Origin: DATMAM01 sp035559995
Lineage (GTDB): Bacteria > Desulfobacterota > Binatia > UBA9968
Length of the DNA stretch: 64,000 bases
NCBI GenBank assembly: GCA_035559995.1
Contig: DATMAM010000029.1
Coordinates: 62,001 to 126,000 of the forward strand
Direction: 5' to 3'
Part shown: piece by piece, positions 53,539-61,990 of the stretch
Layout: every line of letters starts with the position of its first letter
How positions within the stretch are numbered: position 1 is the first letter of the stretch
Notes under the pieces: model-generated
Seen by the model: only the letters and a program-made list of their open reading frames with translations
Told to the model about the DNA's origin: nothing
Databases searched by the model: none
Translations under genes and position numbers: made by a program

Positions 53539-53980
53539 ACCGATCGCTCCCGCCCTCCGCGGTCGGTTTCGCGGAGCTCGACCCACCCTATGGTGTTATC
53601 CTCGGCACAACCACCGCAAGCGAAGAAACCGAAATCCGTAGGATGGGTTGAGGCGCCTTGCGCCGATACCCATCGCGCCCGCCCGCCGCGGTCGGTTTCG
53701 CGGAGCTCGACCCACCCTACGGTTTTATCCCCGATACAACCACCGCAAGCGAATAAACCGAAATCCGCAGGTTGGGTTGAGGCGCCTTGCGCCGATACCC
53801 ATCGCGCCCGCCCGCCGCGGTCGGTTTCGCGGAGCTCGACCCACCCTACGGTTTTATCCTCGGCACAACCACCGCAAGCGGAGAAACCAAAAAATCCGTA
53901 GGATGGGTTGAGGCGCCTTGCGCCGATACCCATCACCTCCGACGCCGCGGTCGGTTTCGCGGAGCTCAACCCACCCTACG
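53539..53980. repeat. Tandem array of 129-131 bp hairpin-repeat units
   Basis: Three full units, with hairpin elements at 53637-53721, 53766-53850 and 53897-53980, are preceded by the right half of a fourth. Each element is 84-85 bases and has imperfect inverted ends (CGTAGGATGGGTTGAG and the complement of CTCGACCCACCCTACG). A 44-base spacer, GTTTTATCC to GAAATC, separates them. Identity between units is very high, so the array expanded recently. Long frames through it exist on both strands because 129 is divisible by three; I do not count them as genes. Confidence 0.9.
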
Positions 53981-54101
53981 GTTCCTGTCGACAACTCCCC
54001 TCCGTCTTCCTTTTGTCACGACAACGCCATTCAGCTCGGGCTTGACAACCGGCCGCCGGAAGCGCGATATAGCCGCGATCATGCCTTCGCCGGGAGGGGA
54101 A

Positions 54102-55049
54102 ATGAACAGGAGCTTCAATCTTAAGTTCGCCGTCACCGGAGAGGCGCGGGGCGAAATCGTCGCGCGGGTTGTTCTCGCGTTCTATCAGGTTCTCCGCGGC
54201 ACGCCGAACCAGGTCTCGTTCATCTTCGGCAGCGCCGATTCCGAGCTCGGCGGAACAGGGGCGCCGCTGTCGGTCGGAAAAAAGAAGTACGATCTGGCGC
54301 TGGCCAATCCCGCGTCGCTTGCGCGCATGGCCGTTTTGGGCAAGGGATTCTACAAAAAGAAAATACCGCTGAGAGCGATCGGAGTGTTTCCCTCGTGGGA
54401 CCGGCTGGTATTCGCGGTCCACCCGCGCACAGGCATCCGCTCGCTCGACGACCTCAAGGAAAAGAGATATCCGCTCCGAGTCTCCACTCGCCAGGGAGGC
54501 AAATACCACTCGACGCTGTTTGCGATCGACCGGGTTCTGGAGGCTCACGCGTTCAGCTTGGCCGATATCGAAAGGTGGGGCGGAAAGATCCTGCGCGCCG
54601 CCAGCCCCAGCTCCGCCGACCGCAGAGAGCATATCGAGAGCGGCGCCGTCGATGCCGTGTTCGACGAGGGCGTCAAAAGCTGGGCGCCGCTGGCGCTAAA
54701 GGCCGGCATGCGGTTTCTCGGTTTGAGCGACGAAGTCCTGCGCGCGCTCGAGAGCACGGGCTATGGGCGCGCGCCTCTCGGGCCGGAGCACTATCCGCAG
54801 CTCGATCGCGCCGTCGAGACCGTCGATTTTAGCGGCTGGCTCTTGTTCAGCCATCGGGAGCTTGCGCACGCTCTTGCCTACCAAGTGGCCGCCGCTGTCG
54901 ATCGGGCGCACGAGCGCCTGCCGTCGGACCATTTCGACGGCCGCCCGATGACGATGCGGGAATTTTGCCGCGGCGGCGACGGCGGGCCGCTGACGATCCC
55001 TCTGCATCCGGGCGCAAAGAAATACTTCGCGGAAAAGGCCTGGTTGTAA
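54102..55049 (+). CDS. TAXI-family solute-binding-like protein without signal peptide
   Basis: Protein of 315 residues that resembles TAXI-type TRAP transporter binding proteins. LKFAVTGEARGEI starts it, then KKYDLALANPASLARMA, LRAIGVFPSWDRLVFAVHP, DLKEKRYPLRVSTRQGGKYHS and SGAVDAVFDEGVKSW follow the family layout. The fold begins at once, so no signal peptide is present with the ATG at 54102, which has GGGAGGGGAA upstream. An ATG at 54081 adds seven residues and no signal. No TRAP permease is near. A cytoplasmic sensing role is possible. Confidence 0.83.
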   Translation: MNRSFNLKFAVTGEARGEIVARVVLAFYQVLRGTPNQVSFIFGSADSELGGTGAPLSVGKKKYDLALANPASLARMAVLGKGFYKKKIPLRAIGVFPSWDRLVFAVHPRTGIRSLDDLKEKRYPLRVSTRQGGKYHSTLFAIDRVLEAHAFSLADIERWGGKILRAASPSSADRREHIESGAVDAVFDEGVKSWAPLALKAGMRFLGLSDEVLRALESTGYGRAPLGPEHYPQLDRAVETVDFSGWLLFSHRELAHALAYQVAAAVDRAHERLPSDHFDGRPMTMREFCRGGDGGPLTIPLHPGAKKYFAEKAWL

Positions 55050-55257
55050 CCGGCCGGACCGGCTGCCCTGAACGATTCTCGCTCGGGACCCTGCGCGTTT
55101 TTGAACACGTTCAAAGGCAATCCTTACCGCCCGCGCCAGGATTTACCAAGCAAGGCCTGGTACGACAGTTGCCCTACCCCGTTTAGCAGCAATTTTCGCT
55201 CAGGCGTTCGACAATCAAGATCACACTCCGTTGAGCGAGACAAATGGAGGTGAAGAG

Positions 55258-55635
55258 ATGGTGACGCCGTCCCAAGAGACAAGCCGTGCCGATTCGCCGC
55301 TTCCGGAAACACCCGCGGAAATCTTTCGCAAGACTCAATACAAGCGCTGCACGATCCAGGCGACGTCTTATTCCGTGGGGCCGACCGAGTGGGTTCCCGA
55401 GGCGTATTTTTGGAAGTACACGGAGACCGGCTGGAGGCGTTTCTGGATTCAAAGCTTCGACCATCTGTTTAGCAAGCCCGGCCTGACCTTTCCCACGCAA
55501 AGAGATGCCGACTTCCACGCTTTCGGCCTGGCGCGAACTTTGATCGATACCATGTCGGGTGAGCTACCCAAGCCGGCCGGCAAAACCAAACTGTCCTGGG
55601 CCTCCTACCTGAGCAAACTGCTCCGCACCTCCTGA
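55258..55635 (+). CDS. Uncharacterised small protein
   Basis: Protein of 125 residues that I do not recognise. The first 25 residues are polar, then KRCTIQATSYSVGPTEWVPEAYFWKYTETGWRRFW-like aromatic-rich strands follow (residues 29-65), and the end has SFDHLF and DADFHAFGLARTLIDTM. No signal peptide or membrane segment is seen. GGAGGTGAAGAG precedes the ATG at 55258, which supports real translation. A Rieske oxygenase gene follows at 160 bases on the same strand. Confidence 0.7.
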   Translation: MVTPSQETSRADSPLPETPAEIFRKTQYKRCTIQATSYSVGPTEWVPEAYFWKYTETGWRRFWIQSFDHLFSKPGLTFPTQRDADFHAFGLARTLIDTMSGELPKPAGKTKLSWASYLSKLLRTS

Positions 55636-55797
55636 TCCGGCGGCGTCTCGGCCGCTCCGTCAAAATCTCAAGAAGAGCCGTAGGGCTCGGCTCGCGCGGC
55701 AGACGTGTTAGGGTTTCGCGCCGCGCCGCCCGGTTGCCCTTTTTCGCGGCTTTTCCTATGCTCCGTTACGATTGATCCACAACGAGGAGGGCGAGAG

Positions 55798-57072
55798 ATG
55801 CTGTCGAAGGAGGAAAATGAGCTGCTGACCAGAGTGGGTCCGGGAACACCGATGGGTGAGGTGATGCGGCGGTATTGGATTCCGGCGCTCCTTTGCTCGG
55901 AACTTCCCGCGCCGGACTGCCCCCCGGTGCGAGTCAAACTTTTAGGGGAAGAGCTCGTCGCGTTTCGCGACACGCAGGGTAGAGTCGGCCTTCTTGATGA
56001 GTACTGCCCGCACCGGCTCGCCTCGCTTTTCTTGGGGCGCAACGAAGAGAGCGGTCTCCGCTGCGTTTTCCACGGCTGGAAATTCGATGTCGCGGGCCAT
56101 TGCGTCGACATGCCCAACGAGCCGCTCGAGAGCCGCTTCAAAGAAAAGATCCGTCAGAAATCTTATCCAACGATCGAGCTGGGGGGCGTGATCTGGGCCT
56201 ACATGGGCCCGCCGGAAAAAATGCCCGAACCGCCGGGCATGGAATGGACGCGCGCGCCGGAGGATCACCGGTTCGTTTCCAAGACCATCGAATACTGTAA
56301 CTACCTCCAGGGAGTGGAGGGCGGCATCGACACCTGCCACGGATCGTTCCTGCATAACAACGATCTTTCGGATAAGCTCGAATTTCACAGGATCGATACG
56401 GCGCCCAGGCTCGAGGTTGAGCGTACCGCCTACGGCTTCAGGTATGTCGGCATCCGCGACCTGGGAGAGATTGGAAACTATATCCGCATGTATCAGTTCG
56501 TCTTGCCTTTTCATCAGTTCCGCTCTCAACAAATCGTCCGGCGCAAGGGAAAGGATGGCGGCAAGCGGGAATCGATTCCGGTGATCAAAGGGCACATGTG
56601 GGTGCCGATGGATGACCACAACACGATGATCTACAACTGGATGCTCGCGGTGGACGAAGACAAGCCGTTGACGCCGGAGTTTATCCTGAAATCGGAAACC
56701 AGCGCGGGCAGAGGACCGGGCGGGGAAACGACCGTGCGCCACCGGACGCGCGAGAACGACTGGTTGATCGACCGGGAGGTCCAACGAACCAAAACCTTCA
56801 CCGGGATCGAAGGCGTCAACACCCAAGACTTGGCCGTGCAGGAAAGCATGGGACCGATCGTGGACCGATCGCGCGAGCACCTCGGAACCACGGACAAGGC
56901 GATCATCACGTACCGCCGCATCCTTCTGGACGTGATCCGGGACTTTCAAAAAGGCATCGAGCCGCCGGGCGTGGACCCGAAGACGTATTGGTCCGTGCGC
57001 TCGGCGGATGTCGTCTTGCCGAAAGACGCGCGCTGGCAAGATATGGCGGAGCAGAACTCCGCCGTGTGGTAG
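55798..57072 (+). CDS. Rieske aromatic-ring oxygenase alpha subunit, phthalate 4,5-dioxygenase-like (2 of 2)
   Basis: Oxygenase of 424 residues. Rieske ligands are C70-x-H72 and C89-x2-H92, and the iron site is D178, H181 and H186 (GGIDTCHGSFLH). These numbers are identical to the copy at 39.0 kb, and the first 105 residues are clearly alike, so the genes are paralogues that have probably diverged in substrate. The ATG at 55798 has GAGGAGGGCGAG upstream. No reductase gene is adjacent. Confidence 0.93.
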   Translation: MLSKEENELLTRVGPGTPMGEVMRRYWIPALLCSELPAPDCPPVRVKLLGEELVAFRDTQGRVGLLDEYCPHRLASLFLGRNEESGLRCVFHGWKFDVAGHCVDMPNEPLESRFKEKIRQKSYPTIELGGVIWAYMGPPEKMPEPPGMEWTRAPEDHRFVSKTIEYCNYLQGVEGGIDTCHGSFLHNNDLSDKLEFHRIDTAPRLEVERTAYGFRYVGIRDLGEIGNYIRMYQFVLPFHQFRSQQIVRRKGKDGGKRESIPVIKGHMWVPMDDHNTMIYNWMLAVDEDKPLTPEFILKSETSAGRGPGGETTVRHRTRENDWLIDREVQRTKTFTGIEGVNTQDLAVQESMGPIVDRSREHLGTTDKAIITYRRILLDVIRDFQKGIEPPGVDPKTYWSVRSADVVLPKDARWQDMAEQNSAVW

Positions 57073-57110
57073 GCGAGCGAAACCGGGCGGCTAGAGCAGC
57101 AGCGAGGCTT

Positions 57111-57173
57111 TTCGAACAATTTGAACGCTTGGAACGTCTTGAACGGTTCAAATCGTTCAAGCGGTTCAAAGAT
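57111..57173. repeat. Nine-base repeat array forming a convergent hairpin
   Basis: Units of nine bases such as TTTGAACGC, TTGGAACGT and CTTGAACGG are followed by reverse-type units TTCAAATCG, TTCAAGCGG and TTCAAAGAT. The two groups pair imperfectly. It lies between the convergent ends of the Rieske and aldo/keto reductase genes, where it could end both messages. Confidence 0.7.
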
Positions 57174-57178
57174 GTCGG

Positions 57179-58123
57179 TTAGCTGCTCTCATCGTCGAGA
57201 ATTGTGTCGATTTCTTTTAGCTCATCCGCCGTCAGCTTCCAGTCCAGCGCGCGGAGGTTAGCGCTCAACTGCTCCGGGCTCGATGCGCCCGCTATCACCG
57301 TTGAGACCTGATCGTTTGCCAGAAGCCAGGCAATCGCCAGCTCGCCGACCGTGTGATCCCGCTCCGCGGCAAAACGCTCGAGCTTTGCCAGGAGCGAAAA
57401 GTTTCTCTCGCCAAAGAACCGATTATGCCGCGGCGTCGCGGCGAAGCGCGTGCCGGGAGGAATCGGCTCGCCTGGCCGGTACTTTCCCGTGAGAAATCCC
57501 GCCGCCAGCGGGCGGTAAGGAATAATGCCGATATTGTAGCGCCGGCAGCAAGGCAAGAGCTCGTTTTCGATCTCTCGTTCCAGCAGATTGTAGGGCGGCT
57601 GAACCGAGACGAACGAATGAAGGTTGGCCATCCGCGCCGTCCAGATGGCCTCGCAGAGTTCCCATGCGGCAAAACCGGAGCAGCCGATATAGATCACCTT
57701 TCCTTGCCGAATCAGGTCGTCGAGCGCGCGCAAGGTCTCCTCGATCGGCGTCTCCGGATCGGCGACATGCATCTGATAGACGTCGATGTAATCCGTGGCG
57801 AGCCGGCGCAAGCTCGCCTCGACGGCCTGCATGATATGATACCGTGAACCGCCGGAATCGTTCGCTCCCTCACCCGTAGCTCGCCCGAATTTCGTCGCGA
57901 CCAACGCTTGGCGGCGTCTGCCCTTTAATGCCTTTCCGATAAATTCTTCGGATTGGCCATCTCCGTAGCGGTTCGCCGTATCGATAAAGTTGATCCCCAA
58001 ATCGAGCGCCGCGTGGAGCACGCGCACGCTCGCGCGCTCGTCCAGCCGCTCGCCGAAATTATTCGTTCCCAAACCCAGCGCCGAAACTTTTAGACCGCTG
58101 TGGCCCAAGCGTCGATAGTCCAT
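57179..58123 (-). CDS. Aldo/keto reductase
   Basis: NADPH-dependent barrel oxidoreductase of 314 residues. The catalytic tetrad is D48, Y53, K78 and H119 (INFIDTANRYGDG, VATKFG, YQMHV). The C-terminal GASSPEQLSANLRALDWKL motif binds the cofactor phosphate in this family. It is of the bacterial YajO/Tas-like group. It is transcribed alone toward the nine-base array. The substrate is not predictable. Confidence 0.94.
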   Translation of the reverse strand: MDYRRLGHSGLKVSALGLGTNNFGERLDERASVRVLHAALDLGINFIDTANRYGDGQSEEFIGKALKGRRRQALVATKFGRATGEGANDSGGSRYHIMQAVEASLRRLATDYIDVYQMHVADPETPIEETLRALDDLIRQGKVIYIGCSGFAAWELCEAIWTARMANLHSFVSVQPPYNLLEREIENELLPCCRRYNIGIIPYRPLAAGFLTGKYRPGEPIPPGTRFAATPRHNRFFGERNFSLLAKLERFAAERDHTVGELAIAWLLANDQVSTVIAGASSPEQLSANLRALDWKLTADELKEIDTILDDESS

Positions 58124-58137
58124 CTTCGTCTGCCGCT

Positions 58138-58263
58138 CTATTTCTCAACCTTGGGAAAGCCAAAGGCTTTCACGACCATCTCTTCCCATCTGCGTGTGTG
58201 GTGCCACGTGTCCCAGTTGTTCGCGGATACTTTTTTTCCTTTCCTCGCCAGCATCCGCACCAT
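58138..58263 (-). pseudogene. C-terminal remnant of an iron-type ABC binding protein
   Basis: A 41-residue frame ends KGKKVSANNWDTWHHTRRWEE and VVKAFGFPKVEK, which matches the C-terminus of the binding protein at 62.1 kb (RGKQVSVLAWEHYPKMGKYEEEIVRAFGFPRAERK-like region, compared in pieces). A stop codon lies directly upstream in frame, and no N-terminal part is found. It is a gene relic, 15 bases before the aldo/keto reductase start. Confidence 0.75.
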
Positions 58264-58743
58264 GCGTGCTTGCCCTCAAAGATCGTAAGCGGCGCCGTCA
58301 GCGTCGCCTTCGCGGGCATCGCCGATTGAATCCCGAGCGCGTTACGACTTCTTGAGCGCGCAGCGCGCCAGTCGCCACTTAAGCTTAGCCCTTGAGGCGC
58401 TGTCAAGATTAAAAGTCGTCACCGTCCACGTTAAAGCCGAGTTAAGCTTCCGGGCGCTCGAAACGCAGGCGCGTCGTCCATGTCGGCGCGGAAGTTCCGC
58501 GTCGGATAGGAGCGGAGCGCGGCTCTTACCGCCTGCCGCAGCACTCGGGAAATCGGCGGCTCGCGCCAGCCAATAGGCAGAACGTTGTCATATACACCCA
58601 CGATGAAAGCGAGGAAGCATAGCGCGGCGACGGCCGACCTAGCCGATTTCGCTTTCCCTTTGGCAGCAAGTTTTCTTCGTGCTATACGATGCTTTCGTTT
58701 GAGCTCGGCGCTTCAGCGCCGCGGAAACCCTGGAGGGGACTAT
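58264..58743. other. Intergenic region without a recognisable gene
   Basis: About 480 bases between the binding-protein remnant and the citryl-CoA-lyase-like gene. I see no family resemblance on either strand and no clear repeat. Frames here are short or shadow frames. It may be further decayed sequence of the same lost gene. Confidence 0.45.
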
Positions 58744-59514
58744 ATGGCCGATAAAAACAAAATCGTCACCGGCCTCGGCAAAGCCGAAGAGCGCCGGATC
58801 CTTGTTCGCGGTCGCGACCTGATCGAGGAGCTGCTGGGTAAGATTTCTTTTACCGAGATGACCTGGCTGATGCTCGCGGGGCGCATGCCGACCCCGGCAG
58901 AGGCGCGCATGATCGATGCGCTCCTCGTGGTGCTGGTCGAGCACGGCATGGTGAGCAGCGTGGTCGCCGCGCGCCTTACCTACGAGACCGCGCCTGAATC
59001 GCTGCAAGGAGCGGTGGCGGCATCGCTGCTTGGAGCCGGAAGCGTGCATCTCGGCTCGTCCGAATACGCCGCCAAGTGGATGGTCGACGCTCTCCCGCCG
59101 CAGGCCGGGGACGCGGACCTCGACCAGCTCGCCCGCAAAATCGTCGATGAGCACGCGCAGCAGAAGAAGCGCATCGCCGGCATCGGCCACCGAACGCACC
59201 CGCACGGCGACCCGCGCGCGGTAAAGCTTTTTGAGATCGCGCGCGAGACCGGCGTCTACGGGCGCTACTCGGAGCTGATTCAGCGCGTGAGCGCCGCCGC
59301 CAAAGAGCGCCACGGCCGCGCCTTTCCGCCCAACGTGACCGGCGCCATCGCGGCGATCGCGCTCGACATGGGAGTTCCGTGGCAGCTGACCAAGGGCTTC
59401 GCGCTGATCGGCCGGACGCTCGGCACGATCGCGCACATCGGAGAGGAAATCAAAAATCCCACGTGGCAGGCGCTCAACAGCGCGATCAAGGCGCAGTTGG
59501 TCTATGAACCGTAG
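58744..59514 (+). CDS. Citryl-CoA lyase / citrate-synthase-domain protein
   Basis: Short citrate-synthase-fold protein of 256 residues, about 150 fewer than full citrate synthase. The conserved histidines appear in GSVHLGSSE and GIGHRTHPHGDPRA, and an aspartate in AAIALDMGVPWQLTKG. This short form is annotated as citryl-CoA lyase in several lineages and may cleave or form citryl-CoA or methylcitryl-like thioesters. The ATG at 58744 has GGAGGGGAC upstream. An MmgE/PrpD gene follows at 120 bases on the same strand, consistent with a shared carboxylic-acid pathway. Confidence 0.87.
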   Translation: MADKNKIVTGLGKAEERRILVRGRDLIEELLGKISFTEMTWLMLAGRMPTPAEARMIDALLVVLVEHGMVSSVVAARLTYETAPESLQGAVAASLLGAGSVHLGSSEYAAKWMVDALPPQAGDADLDQLARKIVDEHAQQKKRIAGIGHRTHPHGDPRAVKLFEIARETGVYGRYSELIQRVSAAAKERHGRAFPPNVTGAIAAIALDMGVPWQLTKGFALIGRTLGTIAHIGEEIKNPTWQALNSAIKAQLVYEP

Positions 59515-59634
59515 CGGCGAGCCGATGGGTCGCCGTCGCAAGCCCGTCCGTTTGCCCGCGCGGCGCGACCCCGGATCTCGCGTGCGGTCGCCCCATCCCG
59601 ACCGCCCATAACCGTACCCACAGTAAGGAGCGCC

Positions 59635-60999
59635 ATGGCACGACCGCCCGTCACGGAACGATTTGCAGCTTTTGTCGCTGAAACCGACTATTCGGCGCTC
59701 TCGCCGAACGCGATTCGAAATGCCAAGCTTCACATCCTCGACACGCTGGGCGTTGCGCTCGCGGGTTACGAGCACCCGGTCGCTGAGATCGTGCTGGACT
59801 ATTGCAGGTTCGTGGGCGGAACCGCTCATGTGACCGTCATAGGCTCCAAGGAAAGGACCTCGGTCCCAGCGGGCGCTTTCGCCAACGGGCTCCTGGCGCA
59901 CGCCATCGATTACGACGATTGGGACGCGGTCGCGCGCGTCGGCCATCCGAGCTGTCAGGTCGTGGCGGCGGCGCTTGCGACCGGCGAAGCGCGCGGCGCT
60001 TCCGGGAAGGATCTCCTCGGGGCTTATGCCGTGGGGATCGAGATCGCCACGCAAATCGCCGCCGCTTGTCCGGACATCATCAAGAGAGGTTTTCACAGCA
60101 CGCCGATTTACGGCAGCATCGGCGCCGCGGCAGCGGCAGCCAGCACGTTGCGGCTCAAATCGAGTCAGGTCAGAGCGGCCTTCGGCATCGCCGCCTCCGC
60201 CGCCGGCGGACTTTTCCGCCAGCAAGGCTCCATGGTCAAGCCCTTTCATGCCGGAAACGGCGCGCGCAACGGAGTCGAGGCCGCGCTGCTGGCGCAAAGA
60301 GGTTTTACCGCGGACGAGGCGATCATCGAAAACCCTATCGGCTTTTGCGATACGTTTTTCTTCGGCGACGACACGTGCGACTACGAAAAGATGCTTCAAG
60401 GCCTGGGCAATCCGTTCTACGTCGATTCGCCCGGTCTCTCGTTCAAGCTCCATCCCTGTAGCGCGCCGCAGTTCCTCGCGGCGGACGCGACGCTCCATTT
60501 GGTGCGCCAGCACAACATCCGCTTTGAAGACATCGAACGCGTCGAGCTCAGGCTGAACCCGTTCCGCTACGACTGGCACTACCGCCCGAGCGTGCAGTCT
60601 GGCCTGCAAGCGAAATTCACGACGAACTACGTTTGCGCGGTCGCCATCCTCGACGGCCGTCTCGACAGGTCGAGCTTTTCCGACGCCAAGACGCGGGAGC
60701 CCAAGGTTCTGGAAGCGATGAGCAAAGTCAGCGTGATCCGAGACGAGACGATTCCCGAGCAGGGAGAATACTGCCCGGTGGCAGTCGAGCTAAAGGACGG
60801 AAGAAAGGTTCAATACACGGCCACGATTCAAAGAGGCCACGCGAAAAATCCTCTTACCGAAGATGAGGTGCTGGAAAAGTTTCGCAGCAACGCCGCGGTG
60901 AGGATCCCGCACGGGCAGGCCGAAGAAGTCATTGCCTGCGTTCGCGGTCTGGAAAAACTGGCCAGCCTGCGGGAGCTCACAAAACTCCTGGTGCCTTAG
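59635..60999 (+). CDS. MmgE/PrpD family protein
   Basis: Protein of 454 residues of the 2-methylcitrate dehydratase-related family, which includes PrpD and cis-aconitate decarboxylase. The core motifs LLAHAIDYDDWD near residue 86, GHPSCQVVAAALATGE and KPFHAGNGARNGVEAALLA are present. These enzymes act on tricarboxylic acids or related compounds without an iron-sulfur cluster. TAAGGAGCGCC precedes the ATG. The pairing with the citryl-CoA-lyase-like gene suggests a methylcitrate- or citrate-like substrate. Confidence 0.92.
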   Translation: MARPPVTERFAAFVAETDYSALSPNAIRNAKLHILDTLGVALAGYEHPVAEIVLDYCRFVGGTAHVTVIGSKERTSVPAGAFANGLLAHAIDYDDWDAVARVGHPSCQVVAAALATGEARGASGKDLLGAYAVGIEIATQIAAACPDIIKRGFHSTPIYGSIGAAAAAASTLRLKSSQVRAAFGIAASAAGGLFRQQGSMVKPFHAGNGARNGVEAALLAQRGFTADEAIIENPIGFCDTFFFGDDTCDYEKMLQGLGNPFYVDSPGLSFKLHPCSAPQFLAADATLHLVRQHNIRFEDIERVELRLNPFRYDWHYRPSVQSGLQAKFTTNYVCAVAILDGRLDRSSFSDAKTREPKVLEAMSKVSVIRDETIPEQGEYCPVAVELKDGRKVQYTATIQRGHAKNPLTEDEVLEKFRSNAAVRIPHGQAEEVIACVRGLEKLASLRELTKLLVP

Positions 61000-61057
61000 G
61001 CTGGCCGTCGGCCGGCTCGAACCACTCCCGCCCTGACCCTTTCCCTCGCCCTCGCCG

Positions 61058-61840
61058 CTAACCCCGGCTTGCGCGGTTCGATACCGCCTCGGGGCTGAGG
61101 CCCGCAGCCCACGGGTAAGACTTCTGGCTATGGACCGTCTTGCTGCTGACCATGAGCTCGGCAAAGCGGATGCCGACCGCCTGTGTGTTGACGACCGGAA
61201 TGCCGACCTCGCGCTCGACCTCCTGTGGAGAGACCGCCTCCGGGATGAGACGCGTTGCGAGCGGCACCAAAGCCTGCGCGCCGCCGGCAACGAGATCGCG
61301 CGCGACCGCGATCGTGCGCTCCAGGATGGCGTCATGAAATTGGCTGAGATCGCCGACCTCGAAAAGGTCGATGACGCGAATGCCGCTTACGAAGTGCTCC
61401 ATGCGGTACGTTTCCACCATGCGCCAGACGTAGGGGACATAGCTCTCGACCGGAACCGTAATCGCAAAGCGCTCGCAAAGCGTCGCCGCAAACGCGCACG
61501 AAGCGCGGAGCAAACCGACGACGGGGATGCGCACGGCCAAGCGCGCCGCCTCGACGCCGGGGTCGAAGGCGTCGATCTGGACGACCGCGTCGAACCCCGC
61601 GCGCTCCGCCTCGATGGTCTTCTTGACCAGCGCCGGCGTTCCCAAAATGTGGTGCAGCCCGGAAAGGGCTTTCGTTTTTCTGAGGTGGTGTAGCACCTCG
61701 CTTCCGCCCAGATCCTCGGGATAATCCATTTCGATCGTCGTCCCGGGCGAGGCGTAGCTCTGGAGCCTGTCCAGACGGCGCTTTTCGAGTTCGGGGCTGA
61801 TGTCGCGCACAAACGTGTGATTGAGCGCCAGAATGCGCAT
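61058..61840 (-). CDS. Aspartate/glutamate racemase family protein (hydantoin racemase-like)
   Basis: Protein of 260 residues. The two catalytic-cysteine positions expected of the family appear only partly: residues near LLRASCAFAATL include one cysteine, while the second site near AQALVPLATRLIP lacks it. This suggests a relative such as maleate isomerase or an inactive racemase rather than a normal racemase. Start is set at the ATG at 61840; a longer frame begins at 61918 inside the heptad array. It is transcribed away from that array. Confidence 0.83.
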   Translation of the reverse strand: MRILALNHTFVRDISPELEKRRLDRLQSYASPGTTIEMDYPEDLGGSEVLHHLRKTKALSGLHHILGTPALVKKTIEAERAGFDAVVQIDAFDPGVEAARLAVRIPVVGLLRASCAFAATLCERFAITVPVESYVPYVWRMVETYRMEHFVSGIRVIDLFEVGDLSQFHDAILERTIAVARDLVAGGAQALVPLATRLIPEAVSPQEVEREVGIPVVNTQAVGIRFAELMVSSKTVHSQKSYPWAAGLSPEAVSNRASRG

Positions 61841-61851
61841 GAGTATTCCTC

Positions 61852-61886
61852 CGGTTTCGGGTTTCTTGTTTCTGGTTTCGCGTTTC
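61852..61886. repeat. Short heptad array NNGTTTC
   Basis: Five consecutive 7-base units, CGGTTTC, GGGTTTC, TTGTTTC, TGGTTTC and GCGTTTC, vary only in the first two bases. The array lies just upstream of the racemase-family start, so it may affect that gene's leader. Confidence 0.75.
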
Positions 61887-61990
61887 CGGTTATGCTTGCG
61901 GCCTCTTACGGTCCGCAAATTCTCGCGCGCATCGCGCGTCTCTACGATGGGCAGCTAGATATTACAACCGCGAAGCTGTTCGTTCGTGCT

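Noticed and set aside
53508..53969. Minus-strand frame of about 150 codons, and plus-strand frames, with a 43-residue repeated peptide
   Set aside because: The frames stay open only because the DNA repeat is 129 bases long; the inverted ends and spacer show it is a non-coding repeat array.
53539..53980. Possible CRISPR array
   Set aside because: The spacer is the same in every unit and the repeats are 85 bases with inverted ends; no cas gene is near.
58639..60609. Minus-strand frame of 656 codons
   Set aside because: It is antisense to the citryl-CoA-lyase-like and PrpD genes, is rich in arginine, and has no family character.
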